Part shown: one piece after another, positions 44,632 through 54,161 of the stretch
Layout of the letters: every line of letters begins with the position of its first letter
Numbering within the stretch: position 1 is the stretch's first letter
Assembly: GCF_003352185.1 (NCBI RefSeq)
Contig: NZ_CP029608.1
Span: 1,488,001-1,552,000, forward strand
Origin: Pseudomonas kribbensis
GTDB lineage: Bacteria > Pseudomonadota > Gammaproteobacteria > Pseudomonadales > Pseudomonadaceae
Length of the DNA stretch: 64,000 nucleotides
Direction of reading: 5' to 3'
The notes under the pieces: model-generated
Database searches by the model: none
Told to the model about the DNA's origin: nothing
Seen by the model: only the letters and a program-made list of their open reading frames with translations
Translations under genes and position numbers: made by a program

Positions 44632-46107
44632 TCAGCTACCCAGCGCCTTCGACGCCAGCCAGAACAAGCCGGCCGACAGGGCCACGGTGGCCGGCAGGGT
44701 CAGGACCCAGGCCAGCAGGATGGTTTTCACCGTGCCGCCTTGCAGGCCGCTTTTGTTGGCGACCATGGTGCCGGCCACGCCCGAGGACAGGACGTGGGTG
44801 GTGGACACCGGTAGGCTGAAGATGTTGGCCAGGCCGATCATGCTCGCTGCGGTGATCTGTGCCGACATGCCCTGTGCATAGGTCATGCCTTGCTTGCCGA
44901 TTTTCTCGCCAATGGTCAGGACCACGCGTTTCCAGCCGATCATGGTGCCAAGGCCCAAGGCCAGGGCGACCGCCAGAATCACCCAGAACGGGGCGTATTC
45001 GGTGGTGGTGGTCAGGTCTTTGCGCAGCTTGTCCAGGTCGGCTTTTTCACGAGCTTCCAGGCCCGGGAGCTTGGCGACTTTCTTCGCGGTGTCGTCCAGG
45101 CAGAGCAGGTAGCGGCGCACTTCGATGCGGCTTTCCGCCGGCAGCGAGTGGTAGTCCGATACACCTTTGAGGGTGTGGAGCAGGGCGGAAATGGTCGGTT
45201 CGGTCTGCTGCGGGTTGCAGCGGAATTTCTCCGGCAGGTCGCCTTCGACGCTTTTGCCCAGGGCCAGGAATTCGCCAAGGGTGGCGGCGTTGCGCTGGTA
45301 GAACTGGCTCAGGTGCAGGGTTGCGTCGCGAGTGCGTTCGATCTGATAGGTGGTGCTGTTCAGGTCGAGCACGAACTGCGCAGGCACGATACCGATCAGG
45401 ACCAGCATGATCAGGCCGATGCCTTTCTGACCATCGTTGGAGCCGTGCACGAAGCTCATGGCCATGGCCGACATCACCAGGACCAGGCGATTCCAGAAAG
45501 GTGGATGCTTCTTGTCGTCGATCTTGCGGCGTTGTTCCGGGGTCTTGTGCATTTTCGACAGCGGGCGCCACCACTTGAGGCCGATCAGCACCAGTGCGGC
45601 CACCAGGAAGCCAGCCATCGGCGAGAACACCAGCGAAGCGCCGATATCGATCGCTTTCTGCCAGTTCACGCCATCACCCAGCGGAATGTCGTTGATCAGG
45701 GCGTTGGCCAGGCCGACACCGAGGATCGAACCGATCAGGGTGTGGGAGCTGGAGGCCGGGATACCGAAGTACCAGGTGCCCAGGTTCCAGGCGATGGCGG
45801 CGGCGAGCAGCGAGAACACCATTGCCAGACCATGTCCGGTGTTCACGTTGATCAACAGTTCTACCGGCAGCAGGTGGACGATGGCATACGCCACGCCGAC
45901 GCCGCCCAGCAATACGCCGAGGAAGTTGAACACGCCCGAGAAGAACACCGCCAGGTGAGGCGGCATCGCTTTGGTGTAGATAACAGTGGCTACCGCGTTA
46001 GCGGTGTCATGAAATCCATTGATGAACTCGAAGGCGAGGACAAATGTCAGGGCGAGCAGGAGGCTCACAAGCACCCAGGCATCCAGTCCGCTGAATAAAT
46101 CGATCAT
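44632..46107 (-). CDS. Inorganic phosphate transporter, Pit family
   Basis: A 491-residue membrane protein of the PiT family. GFHDTANAVATVIYTKAM (N-terminal PD001131-like motif) and FVHGSNDGQKGIGLIMLVLIG (the second copy) are the family's duplicated motifs. WYFGIPASSSHTLIGSILGVGLANAL and FSLPVSTTHVLSSGVAGTMVA are the paired helix turns. A long cytoplasmic loop (about 200-370) includes a charged segment. It uses the proton or sodium gradient to import phosphate as a metal complex. Upstream 375 bases are noncoding. Confidence 0.93.
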   Translation of the reverse strand: MIDLFSGLDAWVLVSLLLALTFVLAFEFINGFHDTANAVATVIYTKAMPPHLAVFFSGVFNFLGVLLGGVGVAYAIVHLLPVELLINVNTGHGLAMVFSLLAAAIAWNLGTWYFGIPASSSHTLIGSILGVGLANALINDIPLGDGVNWQKAIDIGASLVFSPMAGFLVAALVLIGLKWWRPLSKMHKTPEQRRKIDDKKHPPFWNRLVLVMSAMAMSFVHGSNDGQKGIGLIMLVLIGIVPAQFVLDLNSTTYQIERTRDATLHLSQFYQRNAATLGEFLALGKSVEGDLPEKFRCNPQQTEPTISALLHTLKGVSDYHSLPAESRIEVRRYLLCLDDTAKKVAKLPGLEAREKADLDKLRKDLTTTTEYAPFWVILAVALALGLGTMIGWKRVVLTIGEKIGKQGMTYAQGMSAQITAASMIGLANIFSLPVSTTHVLSSGVAGTMVANKSGLQGGTVKTILLAWVLTLPATVALSAGLFWLASKALGS

Positions 46108-46482
46108 GAAGGTTTTCTGACCCGGTCATAAGGGGGCGCGATTATGCCAGAAAAGACTGGAAATCGATCCCCTACCTGCTCATCGGTAACCTTCTTCGCC
46201 AAATTAATTTGTATCAAGGTGCATTGCCCGAGCTTTTTGCAGGGTTTTGCAAGGCTTTGATTCAATTGATAAAAATGCAAAGCGCCGGCGGATTGGCCGG
46301 GAGGCGGGAGGGGGTAGAAGCTTGTATGAAATATCTGAGAAACGTGTCTGACATGCTCCAGACCTGTGCAATACAGGGGAGTTGGCCGCTGCCCGCGGGT
46401 AGCGGGCGCGCAAGGCATCGTCAGTCCACCGTGCTTGTAACCCGGTGAGTACGCTTACCCTCGAAAGTCTCAAAGGAAGGCA
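46108..46482. other. 375-base noncoding gap upstream of pit gene
   Basis: This holds the presumed Pit promoter on the minus strand. No RNA, repeat or coding region was recognised; open frames in it lack ribosome sites. A short AT-rich stretch occurs around 46258-46275. Confidence 0.5.
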
Positions 46483-46683
46483 TCAAGGCTCTTCGGCTTT
46501 GAGTTCCTCTTCCATTTTTTTCAGTTCTTGCTGGAAGACCTGATCCTGAACGGTAGGGCGTTTACGCCAGGCTTTGCGTTCCGGTTCCGGCTGAGCGGCG
46601 TAGGTGGTGACTTCCCCGCCGTAAACTTCCTTGTAACGTTGTTCCTGGCGCTCAAGTTCCGCGCGCAGTTCGTCTTTCGTCAC
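46483..46683 (-). CDS. Small charged hypothetical protein
   Basis: A 66-residue hydrophilic protein: [21 protein letters not shown] at the N terminus and a likely helical C terminus [21 protein letters not shown]. No domain is recognised. The coding pattern is like that of the genome and the ATG is preceded by GTAGCACTGTGACG, a weak ribosome site. It is read towards the Pit gene. Function unknown. Confidence 0.65.
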   Translation of the reverse strand: MTKDELRAELERQEQRYKEVYGGEVTTYAAQPEPERKAWRKRPTVQDQVFQQELKKMEEELKAEEP

Positions 46684-46938
46684 AGTGCTACCTGTATGAG
46701 TTGAGATAAATGTCTGGTGAAACGCACTGCAACGAATCGATTGAACCGGTTCGCCAACAAGACGCGGCCTGAACAGGCAGCGGTGTTGTCGGCAGGGCGG
46801 TCAAGACTTCCATGTTACAGGCGGCTACGGCACCAGATTAAAACTGACGCAGCATCAGTTTCCTGTTTCAGCGAGCGCGCTGGCGGTGCATGGGTGATGA
46901 TCATCAGGCGCTGGCCGGGGCTGAAGGCAATGGACATT

Positions 46939-46988
46939 ACCTCAGCGAATGGCGTCGACGGCCAATAAAAGTGCGACGCCATTGAGGT
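46939..46988. other. Long inverted repeat, possible structured RNA or terminator
   Basis: ACCTCA-gcga-ATGGCGTCG (46939-46957) pairs with CGACGCCAT-TGAGGT (46974-46988), a 15-bp stem with one 4-base bulge and a 16-base loop. It lies far from any gene end, so its purpose is unclear. Confidence 0.45.
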
Positions 46989-47228
46989 GCATTATAGCGG
47001 CCGATTCGGGATTGACTATCTTTGCCAAGTTAAAAACGGTTCCGGATGTGTGATTGTTTTGTGACTCGCAACTTTTACCGGTAGTTGCGTCGTTGTTTCC
47101 GGGTGTTGTGTTTCTGGCGTCATTTAGTCGATCAACTAAGGGCCGGGCGCATGAGTGATATCGCGTTGGAAACTTTACAGAGTCGTTTCATCCGGGTCGG
47201 AGGGCGCGTTTGCGATTATCGGTCGACG

Positions 47229-47243
47229 GTTCGATAATCGCCC
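47229..47243 (+). promoter_or_regulatory. Putative PcaR binding site upstream of pcaR
   Basis: GTTCGATAATCGCCC matches the PcaR site GTTCGATAATCGCAC known from P. putida pca promoters (recalled) in 14 of 15 positions. It lies 83 bases before the pcaR start, as expected for autoregulation. Confidence 0.8.
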
Positions 47244-47325
47244 GGTGTTGGCGATCTGGCGCTTGTGCATCTGTCTGCGAGCCGCTTGTATAGCCGTTGA
47301 TCCGAACAAGAAAAAAGGACCTGAC

Positions 47326-48168
47326 ATGAACGATCAAATGCGCAATTCCTTCACCTCGGTAGCGCCGCCGATCGTCGCCTCGCCGGCCAAACGCATCCAG
47401 GCCCTGACCGGCGATCCGGACTTCATGACTTCCCTGGCCCGAGGCCTGGCCGTGGTCCAGGCGTTTCAGGAACGCAAGCGCCACCTGACCATCGCCCAGA
47501 TCAGCCACCGTACGGAAATCCCCCGCGCCGCCGTGCGACGTTGCCTGCACACCTTGATCAAACTCGGTTACGCCACCACCGACGGCCGTACTTATTCGTT
47601 GCTGCCCAAAGTACTGACCCTCGGTCACGCCTATCTGTCTTCGACGCCGCTGGCAGTCTCCGCCCAGCCGTACCTCGACCGCATGAGCGAACAACTGCAC
47701 GAAGCCTGCAACATGGCCACCCTGGAAGGCGACGACATTCTTTACATCGCGCGCTCGGCCACCACCCAGCGCCTGATTTCGGTGGACCTGTCGGTGGGCG
47801 GGCGGCTGCCGGCGTATTGCACGTCCATGGGCCGGATCCTGCTGGCGGCGCTGGACGACACGTCGCTGCGCGAGTACCTCGACCACGCTGAACTGGTGGC
47901 CAAGACCAGTCGCACGCTGCACACCCCCGAGTCCTTGCTCGAATGTCTGCAGGAAGTGCGGCAGCAGGGCTGGTGCATCGTCGATCAGGAACTGGAACAA
48001 GGCCTGCGTTCGATTGCGGTGCCGGTGTATGACGCTTCCGGCCAGGTGGTGGCCGCGCTCAACGTCAGCACCCACGCCGGTCGCGTCAGCCGTACCGAAC
48101 TGGAACAGCGCTTTCTGCCGGGTCTGCTCAGCGCCAGTCGCGACCTCAGCGCGCAGTTGTTCGCCTGA
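47326..48168 (+). CDS. pcaR: IclR-family regulator PcaR
   Basis: A 280-residue IclR regulator. An N-terminal helix-turn-helix (LTIAQISHRTEIPRAAVRRCLHTLIKLGYA, about 55-85) and C-terminal effector-binding domain with GDDILYIARSATTQRLISVDLSVGGRLPAYCTSMGRILLAAL fit PcaR/PcaU. It activates pca genes with beta-ketoadipate as inducer in P. putida. GGACCTGAC precedes the ATG at 47326. The PcaR site at 47229 and sites before pcaK and pcaI support its role here. Confidence 0.95.
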   Translation: MNDQMRNSFTSVAPPIVASPAKRIQALTGDPDFMTSLARGLAVVQAFQERKRHLTIAQISHRTEIPRAAVRRCLHTLIKLGYATTDGRTYSLLPKVLTLGHAYLSSTPLAVSAQPYLDRMSEQLHEACNMATLEGDDILYIARSATTQRLISVDLSVGGRLPAYCTSMGRILLAALDDTSLREYLDHAELVAKTSRTLHTPESLLECLQEVRQQGWCIVDQELEQGLRSIAVPVYDASGQVVAALNVSTHAGRVSRTELEQRFLPGLLSASRDLSAQLFA

Positions 48169-48175
48169 TGAAGCT

Positions 48176-48208
48176 GTTCGATAAACGCACAGAGTTGCGT
48201 TTATCGAA
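48176..48208. promoter_or_regulatory. Inverted pair of PcaR-type sites between pcaR and pcaK
   Basis: TTCGATAAACGCA (48177-48189) and TGCGTTTATCGAA (48196-48208) form a perfect 13-base inverted repeat. Each arm is close to the PcaR consensus (GTTCGATAAACGCAC at 48176-48190). The pair can also fold as a hairpin just after the pcaR stop (8 bases), so it may work both as operator for pcaK and as terminator of pcaR. Confidence 0.65.
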
Positions 48209-48462
48209 TTGACGCTAAAACCCCCGGATCATTAATGTCGCGGCAGCGTCATCCGGCGCTGTTGTGAATGAGCCCGCCGGATTGTCGACTCCCATAATAA
48301 TGACAAGAGGCAACTTCCCATGCGCACGTTCCCCGACTGTCGCCGCTCCCGTTCCTGTTGCCGGTTTTAGCGCAACGCCCGATTCCCTCCTTATATGCTT
48401 GTGTCCGTGCCAGTCTTTGGCCGGTCGCCGTTCGACTGCGTTTTTTGCGTGGAATAAAAATA

Positions 48463-49809
48463 ATGAACCAGCCTCAGTCCGCTGTGGGTCACTGCCTCGA
48501 CGTGCAGTCCTTCATCAATGCCCAACCGATCTCGCGCTATCAGTGGCGGGTGGTGATTCTGTGTTTCCTGATTGTGTTCCTGGATGGCCTCGACACGGCG
48601 GCCATGGGTTTCATCGCGCCGGCCCTGTCCCAGGACTGGGGCATCGACCGTGCCAGCCTCGGCCCGGTGATGAGCGCCGCTTTGATCGGCATGGTCTTCG
48701 GCGCCCTCGGCTCCGGGCCGTTGGCTGACCGCTTCGGGCGAAAAGTCGTACTGGTTGGGGCGGTCTTTCTGTTCGGTGCTTTCAGCCTGGCATCGGCCTA
48801 CGCCACCAACGTCGAGCAATTGCTGGTGCTGCGCTTCCTCACCGGTCTGGGGTTGGGCGCCGGCATGCCGAACGCCACCACGCTGCTGTCGGAATACACC
48901 CCGGAGCGCAAGAAGTCGCTGCTGGTGACCAGCATGTTCTGCGGCTTCAACCTCGGCATGGCCGGCGGCGGATTCATCTCGGCCAAGCTGATTCCGGCGT
49001 TCGGCTGGCACAGCCTGTTGCTGATCGGCGGGATACTGCCGCTGATCCTCGCCGTGGTGTTGCTGCTCTGGCTGCCGGAATCGGCGCGTTATCTGGTGGT
49101 GCGCAATCGCGGCACCGACAAAGTGCGCAAGACCCTCGCGCCGATCGACCCGGCCACCGTCGCCCAGGCAGCAAGTTTCAGCGTGCCGGAGCAGAAAACC
49201 GTCAAGGCACGCAACGTGTTCGCGGTGATTTTCTCGGGCACCTACAGCGTCGGCACGTTGCTGCTGTGGCTGACCTACTTCATGGGCCTGGTGATCGTGT
49301 ACCTGCTGACCAGCTGGCTGCCGACCCTGATGCGCGACAGTGGCGCGAGCATGGAGCAGGCGGCCTTCATCGGCGCGTTGTTCCAGTTCGGCGGGGTGTT
49401 GAGCGCGGTCGGCGTAGGCTGGGCGATGGACCGGTTCAATCCGCACAAGGTCATCGGCATTTTCTACCTGCTGGCCGGGGTGTTTGCCTACACGGTCGGG
49501 CAGAGCCTGGGCAACATCACGCTGCTGGCGACACTGGTGCTGGTGGCGGGCATGTGCGTCAACGGCGCGCAATCGGCGATGCCGTCGCTGGCGGCGCGGT
49601 TTTATCCGACCCAGGGCCGGGCGACCGGTGTGTCGTGGATGCTCGGGATCGGCCGCTTCGGCGCCATCCTCGGCGCATGGATGGGCGCGACCCTGCTGGG
49701 CTTGGGGTGGAATTTCGAACAGGTGCTGACAGCGCTGGTGATCCCGGCCGGACTGGCCACGGCTGCGGTGGTGATCAAAGGCTTGGTCAGTCACGCGGAC
49801 GCGACCTGA
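48463..49809 (+). CDS. pcaK: 4-hydroxybenzoate/protocatechuate transporter PcaK
   Basis: A 448-residue major facilitator protein of the aromatic acid:H+ symporter family. FLIVFLDGLDTAAMGFIAPALSQDWG holds the first-helix DGxD motif needed for transport in PcaK; GPLADRFGRKVVLVGAVFLFGA is motif A; the protein has 12 membrane helices. In P. putida it imports 4-hydroxybenzoate and protocatechuate and serves in chemotaxis. ATG at 48463 was chosen since the upstream longer reading has no start. It lies downstream of pcaR and ends in a terminator. Confidence 0.93.
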   Translation: MNQPQSAVGHCLDVQSFINAQPISRYQWRVVILCFLIVFLDGLDTAAMGFIAPALSQDWGIDRASLGPVMSAALIGMVFGALGSGPLADRFGRKVVLVGAVFLFGAFSLASAYATNVEQLLVLRFLTGLGLGAGMPNATTLLSEYTPERKKSLLVTSMFCGFNLGMAGGGFISAKLIPAFGWHSLLLIGGILPLILAVVLLLWLPESARYLVVRNRGTDKVRKTLAPIDPATVAQAASFSVPEQKTVKARNVFAVIFSGTYSVGTLLLWLTYFMGLVIVYLLTSWLPTLMRDSGASMEQAAFIGALFQFGGVLSAVGVGWAMDRFNPHKVIGIFYLLAGVFAYTVGQSLGNITLLATLVLVAGMCVNGAQSAMPSLAARFYPTQGRATGVSWMLGIGRFGAILGAWMGATLLGLGWNFEQVLTALVIPAGLATAAVVIKGLVSHADAT

Positions 49810-49818
49810 TACCGGGGT

Positions 49819-49844
49819 TGATCGCCCCGCACTCGGGGCGATCA
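49819..49844 (+). terminator. Terminator after pcaK
   Basis: TGATCGCCCCG (49819-49829) pairs perfectly with CGGGGCGATCA (49834-49844) around CACT; ATTAGG follows. It separates pcaK from the pcaI transcript. Confidence 0.8.
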
Positions 49845-49862
49845 TTAGGTTGATAACAATCT

Positions 49863-49897
49863 GTTCGATAACCGAACACTCAGTCGATTATCGGATT
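49863..49897. promoter_or_regulatory. Two PcaR-type sites upstream of pcaI
   Basis: GTTCGATAACCGAAC (49863-49877) and, on the other strand, a site with the core CGATAATCG (within 49883-49897, GTCGATTATCGGATT). They stand about 100-135 bases before pcaI, as in P. putida pcaI where PcaR binds. Confidence 0.7.
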
Positions 49898-49996
49898 GTT
49901 TGGCGAAAATCAGCGGCTTAATCTTCAGTGACTCCGGCGCACAACCTCGCGCCTTTTTATCACTGGCGATCCACTACAAAAACGGGAGCCCGCTCC

Positions 49997-50854
49997 ATGG
50001 CTGAGATCCTTTCGCTGCACGACGCGGTGAAGCAATTCGTCAATGACGGCGACACCGTCGCGCTCGAAGGCTTCACTCACCTGATCCCTACGGCGGCGGG
50101 TCATGAAATCATTCGTCAGGGCAAGAAAGATCTGACCCTGGTGCGGATGACGCCTGACCTGATCTACGACCAACTGATCGGCGCCGGCTGTGCACGCAAG
50201 CTGATCTTCTCCTGGGGCGGCAACCCTGGCGTGGGGTCGCTGCACCGTCTGCGCGACGCGGTCGAAAAACAATGGCCCCACGCACTGGAAATCGAAGAAC
50301 ACAGCCACGCCGACCTGGCCAATGCCTACGTCGCCGGCGCCTCCGGCCTGCCGTTCGCGGTGCTGCGAGCCTACGCCGGTTCCGACTTGCCGAAGGTCAA
50401 CCCGCTGATCAAATCCGTGACTTGCCCGTTCACCGGTGAAGTGCTGGCGGCGGTGCCGTCGGTGCGTCCGGACGTGACCGTGATCCACGCCCAGAAGGCC
50501 GACCGTCAGGGCAACGTGCTGCTGTGGGGCATCCTCGGCGTGCAGAAAGAAGCCGCGCTGGCGGCCAAGCGCTGCATCGTTACCGTCGAAGAAATCGTCG
50601 ACAACCTCAACGCGCCGATGAACGCCTGCGTACTGCCGACCTGGGCCTTGAGCGCGGTCTGCCATGTGCCCGGTGGCGCGCATCCGTCCTACGCCCACGG
50701 TTACACCGAGCGTGACAATCGTTTCTATCAGGCGTGGGACCCGATCGCCCGCGACCGTGAGACGTTTACCGCGTGGATCAACGAATACATCCATGGCTGC
50801 GCTGACTTCAGCGAGTTTCAGGCCAAATTGGCCGCTGCTTCGGAGGCCAAGTAA
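49997..50854 (+). CDS. pcaI: 3-oxoadipate CoA-transferase, subunit A
   Basis: A 285-residue protein. It begins with AEILSLHDAVKQFVNDGDTVALEGFTHLIPTAAGHEIIRQGKKDL, and has WGGNPGVGSLHRLRDAVE and other segments of the family-I CoA-transferase alpha chain. With PcaJ it moves CoA from succinyl-CoA to 3-oxoadipate. The ATG is at 49997; CGGGAGCC lies upstream. Its stop overlaps the pcaJ ATG by one base (TAATG). Confidence 0.95.
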   Translation: MAEILSLHDAVKQFVNDGDTVALEGFTHLIPTAAGHEIIRQGKKDLTLVRMTPDLIYDQLIGAGCARKLIFSWGGNPGVGSLHRLRDAVEKQWPHALEIEEHSHADLANAYVAGASGLPFAVLRAYAGSDLPKVNPLIKSVTCPFTGEVLAAVPSVRPDVTVIHAQKADRQGNVLLWGILGVQKEAALAAKRCIVTVEEIVDNLNAPMNACVLPTWALSAVCHVPGGAHPSYAHGYTERDNRFYQAWDPIARDRETFTAWINEYIHGCADFSEFQAKLAAASEAK

Positions 50855-51633
50855 TGACTTACACCACCAATGAAATGATGACCGTTGCCGCGGCCCGTCG
50901 CCTGAAGAACGGCTCGGTGTGCTTCGTCGGCATCGGCCTGCCGTCGAAAGCCGCCAACCTGGCGCGCCTGACCTCGTCGCCGGACGTGGTGCTGATCTAC
51001 GAGTCGGGCCCGATTGGCGCGAAACCCAGCGTATTGCCACTGTCGATCGGTGACGGCGAGCTGGCGGAAACCGCCGACACCGTCGTTCCGACCGGTGAGA
51101 TTTTTCGCTACTGGCTGCAGGGCGGGCGCATCGACGTCGGTTTTCTCGGCGCGGCGCAGGTCGACCGTTTCGGCAACATCAACACCACGGTGGTCGGCGA
51201 TTACCATCAGCCGAAAGTGCGCTTGCCGGGTGCCGGTGGCGCGCCGGAGATCGCCGGCTCCGCGAAAAGCGTGCTGATCATCCTCAAGCAGTCGGCGCGT
51301 TCGTTTGTCGACAAGCTCGATTTCATCACTTCGGTCGGCCATGGCGAGGGCGGCGATTCGCGCAAACGTCTGGGCCTGCCGGGCGCCGGTCCGGTCGGCA
51401 TCATCACCGACCTGTGCATCATGGAACCGGAAGAGGGCACCAATGAGTTCGTGGTCACCGCGCTGCACCCGGGCGTGACCCGCGAGCAGGTGGTCGCCAC
51501 CACCGGTTGGGCCATCCGTTTTGCCGACAGGGTGGCCACCACTGCCGAACCGACCGAGGTCGAGCTGAGCGCTTTACGCGATCTCGAAGCCCGCACCGCA
51601 GCGGCCCACGGCCAGGCACCGGGAGAAGCATGA
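50854..51633 (+). CDS. pcaJ: 3-oxoadipate CoA-transferase, subunit B
   Basis: A 259-residue beta chain of the CoA-transferase. [17 protein letters not shown] is the glycine loop, and [11 protein letters not shown] carries the Glu that forms the covalent CoA thioester in this family (ESG motif). It pairs with PcaI. ATG overlaps the pcaI stop by one base and its own stop overlaps the pcaF start region, so the three genes are coupled. Confidence 0.95.
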   Translation: MTYTTNEMMTVAAARRLKNGSVCFVGIGLPSKAANLARLTSSPDVVLIYESGPIGAKPSVLPLSIGDGELAETADTVVPTGEIFRYWLQGGRIDVGFLGAAQVDRFGNINTTVVGDYHQPKVRLPGAGGAPEIAGSAKSVLIILKQSARSFVDKLDFITSVGHGEGGDSRKRLGLPGAGPVGIITDLCIMEPEEGTNEFVVTALHPGVTREQVVATTGWAIRFADRVATTAEPTEVELSALRDLEARTAAAHGQAPGEA

Positions 51634-52835
51634 TGCGCGACGTTTATATCTGCGATGCGATTCGTACCCCCATCGGTCGTTTCGGTGGTGGTCTGGCGGC
51701 GGTTCGCGCCGACGACCTGGCCGCCGTGCCGATCAAGGCCCTGATGGAGCGCAACCCGTCGGTGGACTGGAGCGCCCTCGACGAAGTATTCCTCGGCTGC
51801 GCCAACCAGGCCGGCGAAGACAACCGCAACGTGGCGCGCATGGCGCTGTTGCTGGCCGGTCTGCCGGACAGCGTGCCCGGCGTCACCCTCAATCGCCTCT
51901 GCGCATCGGGCATGGACGCCATCGGCACGGCGTTCCGCGCCATCGCCAGCGGTGAAATGGAGCTGGCGATTGCCGGCGGTGTCGAGTCGATGTCCCGCGC
52001 GCCGTTCGTGATGGGCAAGGCCGATGCGGCGTTTTCGCGCAACATGAAGCTGGAAGACACCACCATCGGCTGGCGTTTCATCAACCCGTTGATGAAGGCG
52101 CAGTATGGCGTCGACGCAATGCCGCAGACCGCTGACAACGTCGCCGACGATTACGAAATTTCCCGCGAAGATCAGGACGCTTTCGCCCTGCGCAGTCAGC
52201 AACGGACGGCCGCCGCCCAGGCTGCCGGCTACTTTGCCGAGGAAATCGTCGAAGTACGGATCGCCCACAAGAAAGGCGAAACCGTGGTCAGCCAGGACGA
52301 ACACCCTCGCGCCGACACCACGCTTGAAGCCCTGACTAAATTGAAACCGGTCAACGGCCCGGACAAGACCGTCACCGCCGGCAATGCGTCGGGTGTGAAT
52401 GACGGTGCCGCCGCGCTGATTCTGGCCTCGGCCGAAGCTGTAAAAAAACACGGTCTGACTGCCCGCGCCAAAGTGCTGGGCATGGCCAGTGCCGGGGTGG
52501 CGCCACGGGTGATGGGCATCGGCCCGGTGCCGGCGGTGCGCAAACTCACCGAACGCCTCGGCGTGGCGGTCAGCGATTTCGACGTGATTGAACTCAACGA
52601 AGCGTTTGCCAGCCAGGGTCTGGCGGTGCTGCGCGAGCTGGGGCTGGCGGACGACGCGGCCCAGGTCAACCCGAACGGCGGGGCGATTGCCCTCGGCCAT
52701 CCGTTGGGCATGAGCGGCGCACGTCTGGTACTGACCGCCCTGCATCAACTGGAAAAGACCGGTGGCAAGAAAGGTCTGGCGACCATGTGCGTCGGTGTCG
52801 GCCAGGGGCTGGCATTGGCCATCGAACGCGTCTGA
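51633..52835 (+). CDS. pcaF: 3-oxoadipyl-CoA thiolase PcaF
   Basis: A 400-residue thiolase that cuts 3-oxoadipyl-CoA to succinyl-CoA and acetyl-CoA. The acyl-forming Cys is in [13 protein letters not shown] (near residue 90), the His in [20 protein letters not shown], and the second Cys in [14 protein letters not shown], all where expected. The start could be ATG at 51630 or 51633; GGAG lies 7 bases before the latter. It follows pcaJ directly, with a one-base overlap. Confidence 0.95.
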   Translation: MRDVYICDAIRTPIGRFGGGLAAVRADDLAAVPIKALMERNPSVDWSALDEVFLGCANQAGEDNRNVARMALLLAGLPDSVPGVTLNRLCASGMDAIGTAFRAIASGEMELAIAGGVESMSRAPFVMGKADAAFSRNMKLEDTTIGWRFINPLMKAQYGVDAMPQTADNVADDYEISREDQDAFALRSQQRTAAAQAAGYFAEEIVEVRIAHKKGETVVSQDEHPRADTTLEALTKLKPVNGPDKTVTAGNASGVNDGAAALILASAEAVKKHGLTARAKVLGMASAGVAPRVMGIGPVPAVRKLTERLGVAVSDFDVIELNEAFASQGLAVLRELGLADDAAQVNPNGGAIALGHPLGMSGARLVLTALHQLEKTGGKKGLATMCVGVGQGLALAIERV

Positions 52836-52871
52836 CGCAAGCCGTGACGAACAAGAACAGAGGAAAGCGAA

Positions 52872-53576
52872 ATGACTGACAAGCCTGGTTACCGCCGCCC
52901 ACAGGAAGGCACCCAGCCGCCGTACCTGCACCCGAATTATCAATCCACCAATCTGCGCTCGCCGTCCAAGCCGTTGGTGTTTCTGCCGCACTCGCTGTCG
53001 GAAATCACCGGCCCGACCATCGGTGCCGAACGCGTGGCCGACACCGATAACGATCTGACCGCCCAGCATCAGGGCGAGCCGCTCGGCGAGCGGATCATCA
53101 TCCACGGGCGTGTGCTCGATGAAGACGGTCTGCCGGTGCCGGGGATTCTGGTGGAGATCTGGCAGGCCAACGCTGCCGGTCGCTACAACCACGCCCGTGA
53201 CCTGCACGACGCGCCGCTGGACCCGAATTTCACCGGCACCGGCCGCACCGTGACCGACGCCGACGGCTGGTATCAATTCCAGACCATCAAGCCCGGCGCC
53301 TATCCATGGGGCAACCACCACAACGCCTGGCGCCCGGCCCACGTGCATTTCTCGCTGTTCGGGCCGAGCATCCTGACGCGTCTGGTCACGCAGATGTATT
53401 TCCCCGGCGATCCGTTGCTGCCCTACGACCCGATCTACAACTGCGTGCCGGACACTTCGGCCAAGGAACGCCTGATCGCCGCTTTCGATCTGGAAAAAAC
53501 CATTCCGTCCTACGCCCTCGCTTATCGCTGGGACATCGTGCTGCGCGGCCGCGAAGCCACGCCGATGGAGAAATAA
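52872..53576 (+). CDS. pcaH: Protocatechuate 3,4-dioxygenase, beta subunit
   Basis: A 234-residue iron protein of the intradiol dioxygenase family. The iron ligands can be seen: Tyr in AGRYNHARD, Tyr in KPGAYPWGN and the two His in WRPAHVHFSLFG. The chain opens the ring of protocatechuate with O2 between the two hydroxyl groups, giving 3-carboxy-cis,cis-muconate. It starts MTDKPGYRRP. pcaG follows after one base. In P. putida pcaHG is apart from pcaIJ; here they lie together. Confidence 0.96.
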   Translation: MTDKPGYRRPQEGTQPPYLHPNYQSTNLRSPSKPLVFLPHSLSEITGPTIGAERVADTDNDLTAQHQGEPLGERIIIHGRVLDEDGLPVPGILVEIWQANAAGRYNHARDLHDAPLDPNFTGTGRTVTDADGWYQFQTIKPGAYPWGNHHNAWRPAHVHFSLFGPSILTRLVTQMYFPGDPLLPYDPIYNCVPDTSAKERLIAAFDLEKTIPSYALAYRWDIVLRGREATPMEK

Positions 53577-53577
53577 A

Positions 53578-54144
53578 ATGACCCTGACTGCGACCACGTC
53601 CCACACCGTCGGGCCGTATTACCACATCGGCCTGACCTGGCTGAACCGCGAAAACCTCGCCAACGAGTTGACCCTCGGCCAGCGCGTGGCGATCAGCGGG
53701 CAAGTGGTGGATGGCAACGGCGATGTCGTCAACGACGCCATGCTCGAAGTCTGGCAGGCGAACGCCGCCGGCAAATACGATCACCCGGAAGACGAGCAGG
53801 CCAAACCGCTGGACCCGAATTTCGAAGGTTTCGGCCGGGTGCCGGTGGACGCCGAAGGGCGTTTCCGTTTCACCACCATCAAGCCAGGCACCGTCGAAGG
53901 CCTGAAAGGCTCGACCCAGGCGCCGCATCTGGTGGTGCTGGTGTTCGCGCGCGGACTGGTGAAACACTTGCTGACGCGGATTTATTTCGAGGGCGATCCG
54001 GCGAACGTGAATGATCCGCTGCTCGAATGCGTACCGGCCGAGCGCCGCAGCACGTTGCTGGCCAAGGCGGATGCAGAGGGTGTCTATCAGTGGAATGTGA
54101 TCCTGCAGGGCACTGACGCGGAAACCGTGTTCTTCGATTATTGA
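53578..54144 (+). CDS. pcaG: Protocatechuate 3,4-dioxygenase, alpha subunit
   Basis: A 188-residue alpha subunit of the same family. It has the core LEVWQANAAGKYDHPED and segment KPGTVEGLKGSTQAPHLVVLVFARGLVKHLLTRIYFEGDP but lacks the second His of the iron site, as usual for this subunit. It makes up the (alpha-beta-Fe) protomer with PcaH. ATG at 53578 follows the pcaH stop by one base. An inverted REP pair lies before pcaT. Confidence 0.96.
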   Translation: MTLTATTSHTVGPYYHIGLTWLNRENLANELTLGQRVAISGQVVDGNGDVVNDAMLEVWQANAAGKYDHPEDEQAKPLDPNFEGFGRVPVDAEGRFRFTTIKPGTVEGLKGSTQAPHLVVLVFARGLVKHLLTRIYFEGDPANVNDPLLECVPAERRSTLLAKADAEGVYQWNVILQGTDAETVFFDY

Positions 54145-54161
54145 GAACACCAGAGTACCAA

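Larger units (their letters stand above)
46684..47325. other. 642-base noncoding region before pcaR
   Basis: It contains a long imperfect inverted repeat (46939-46988), a PcaR-type site (47229-47243) and probably the promoters of pcaR and of the small gene to its left. No coding region is supported: the longest open frame (46717-46968) has no ribosome site. Confidence 0.6.

Noticed and set aside
46209..46448. Open frame of 79 residues upstream of the Pit gene
   Set aside because: No ribosome site and no similarity recognised; the composition is that of noncoding DNA.
46717..46968. Open frame of 83 residues before pcaR
   Set aside because: It lacks a ribosome site, has no recognisable domain, and runs into the inverted repeat at 46939.
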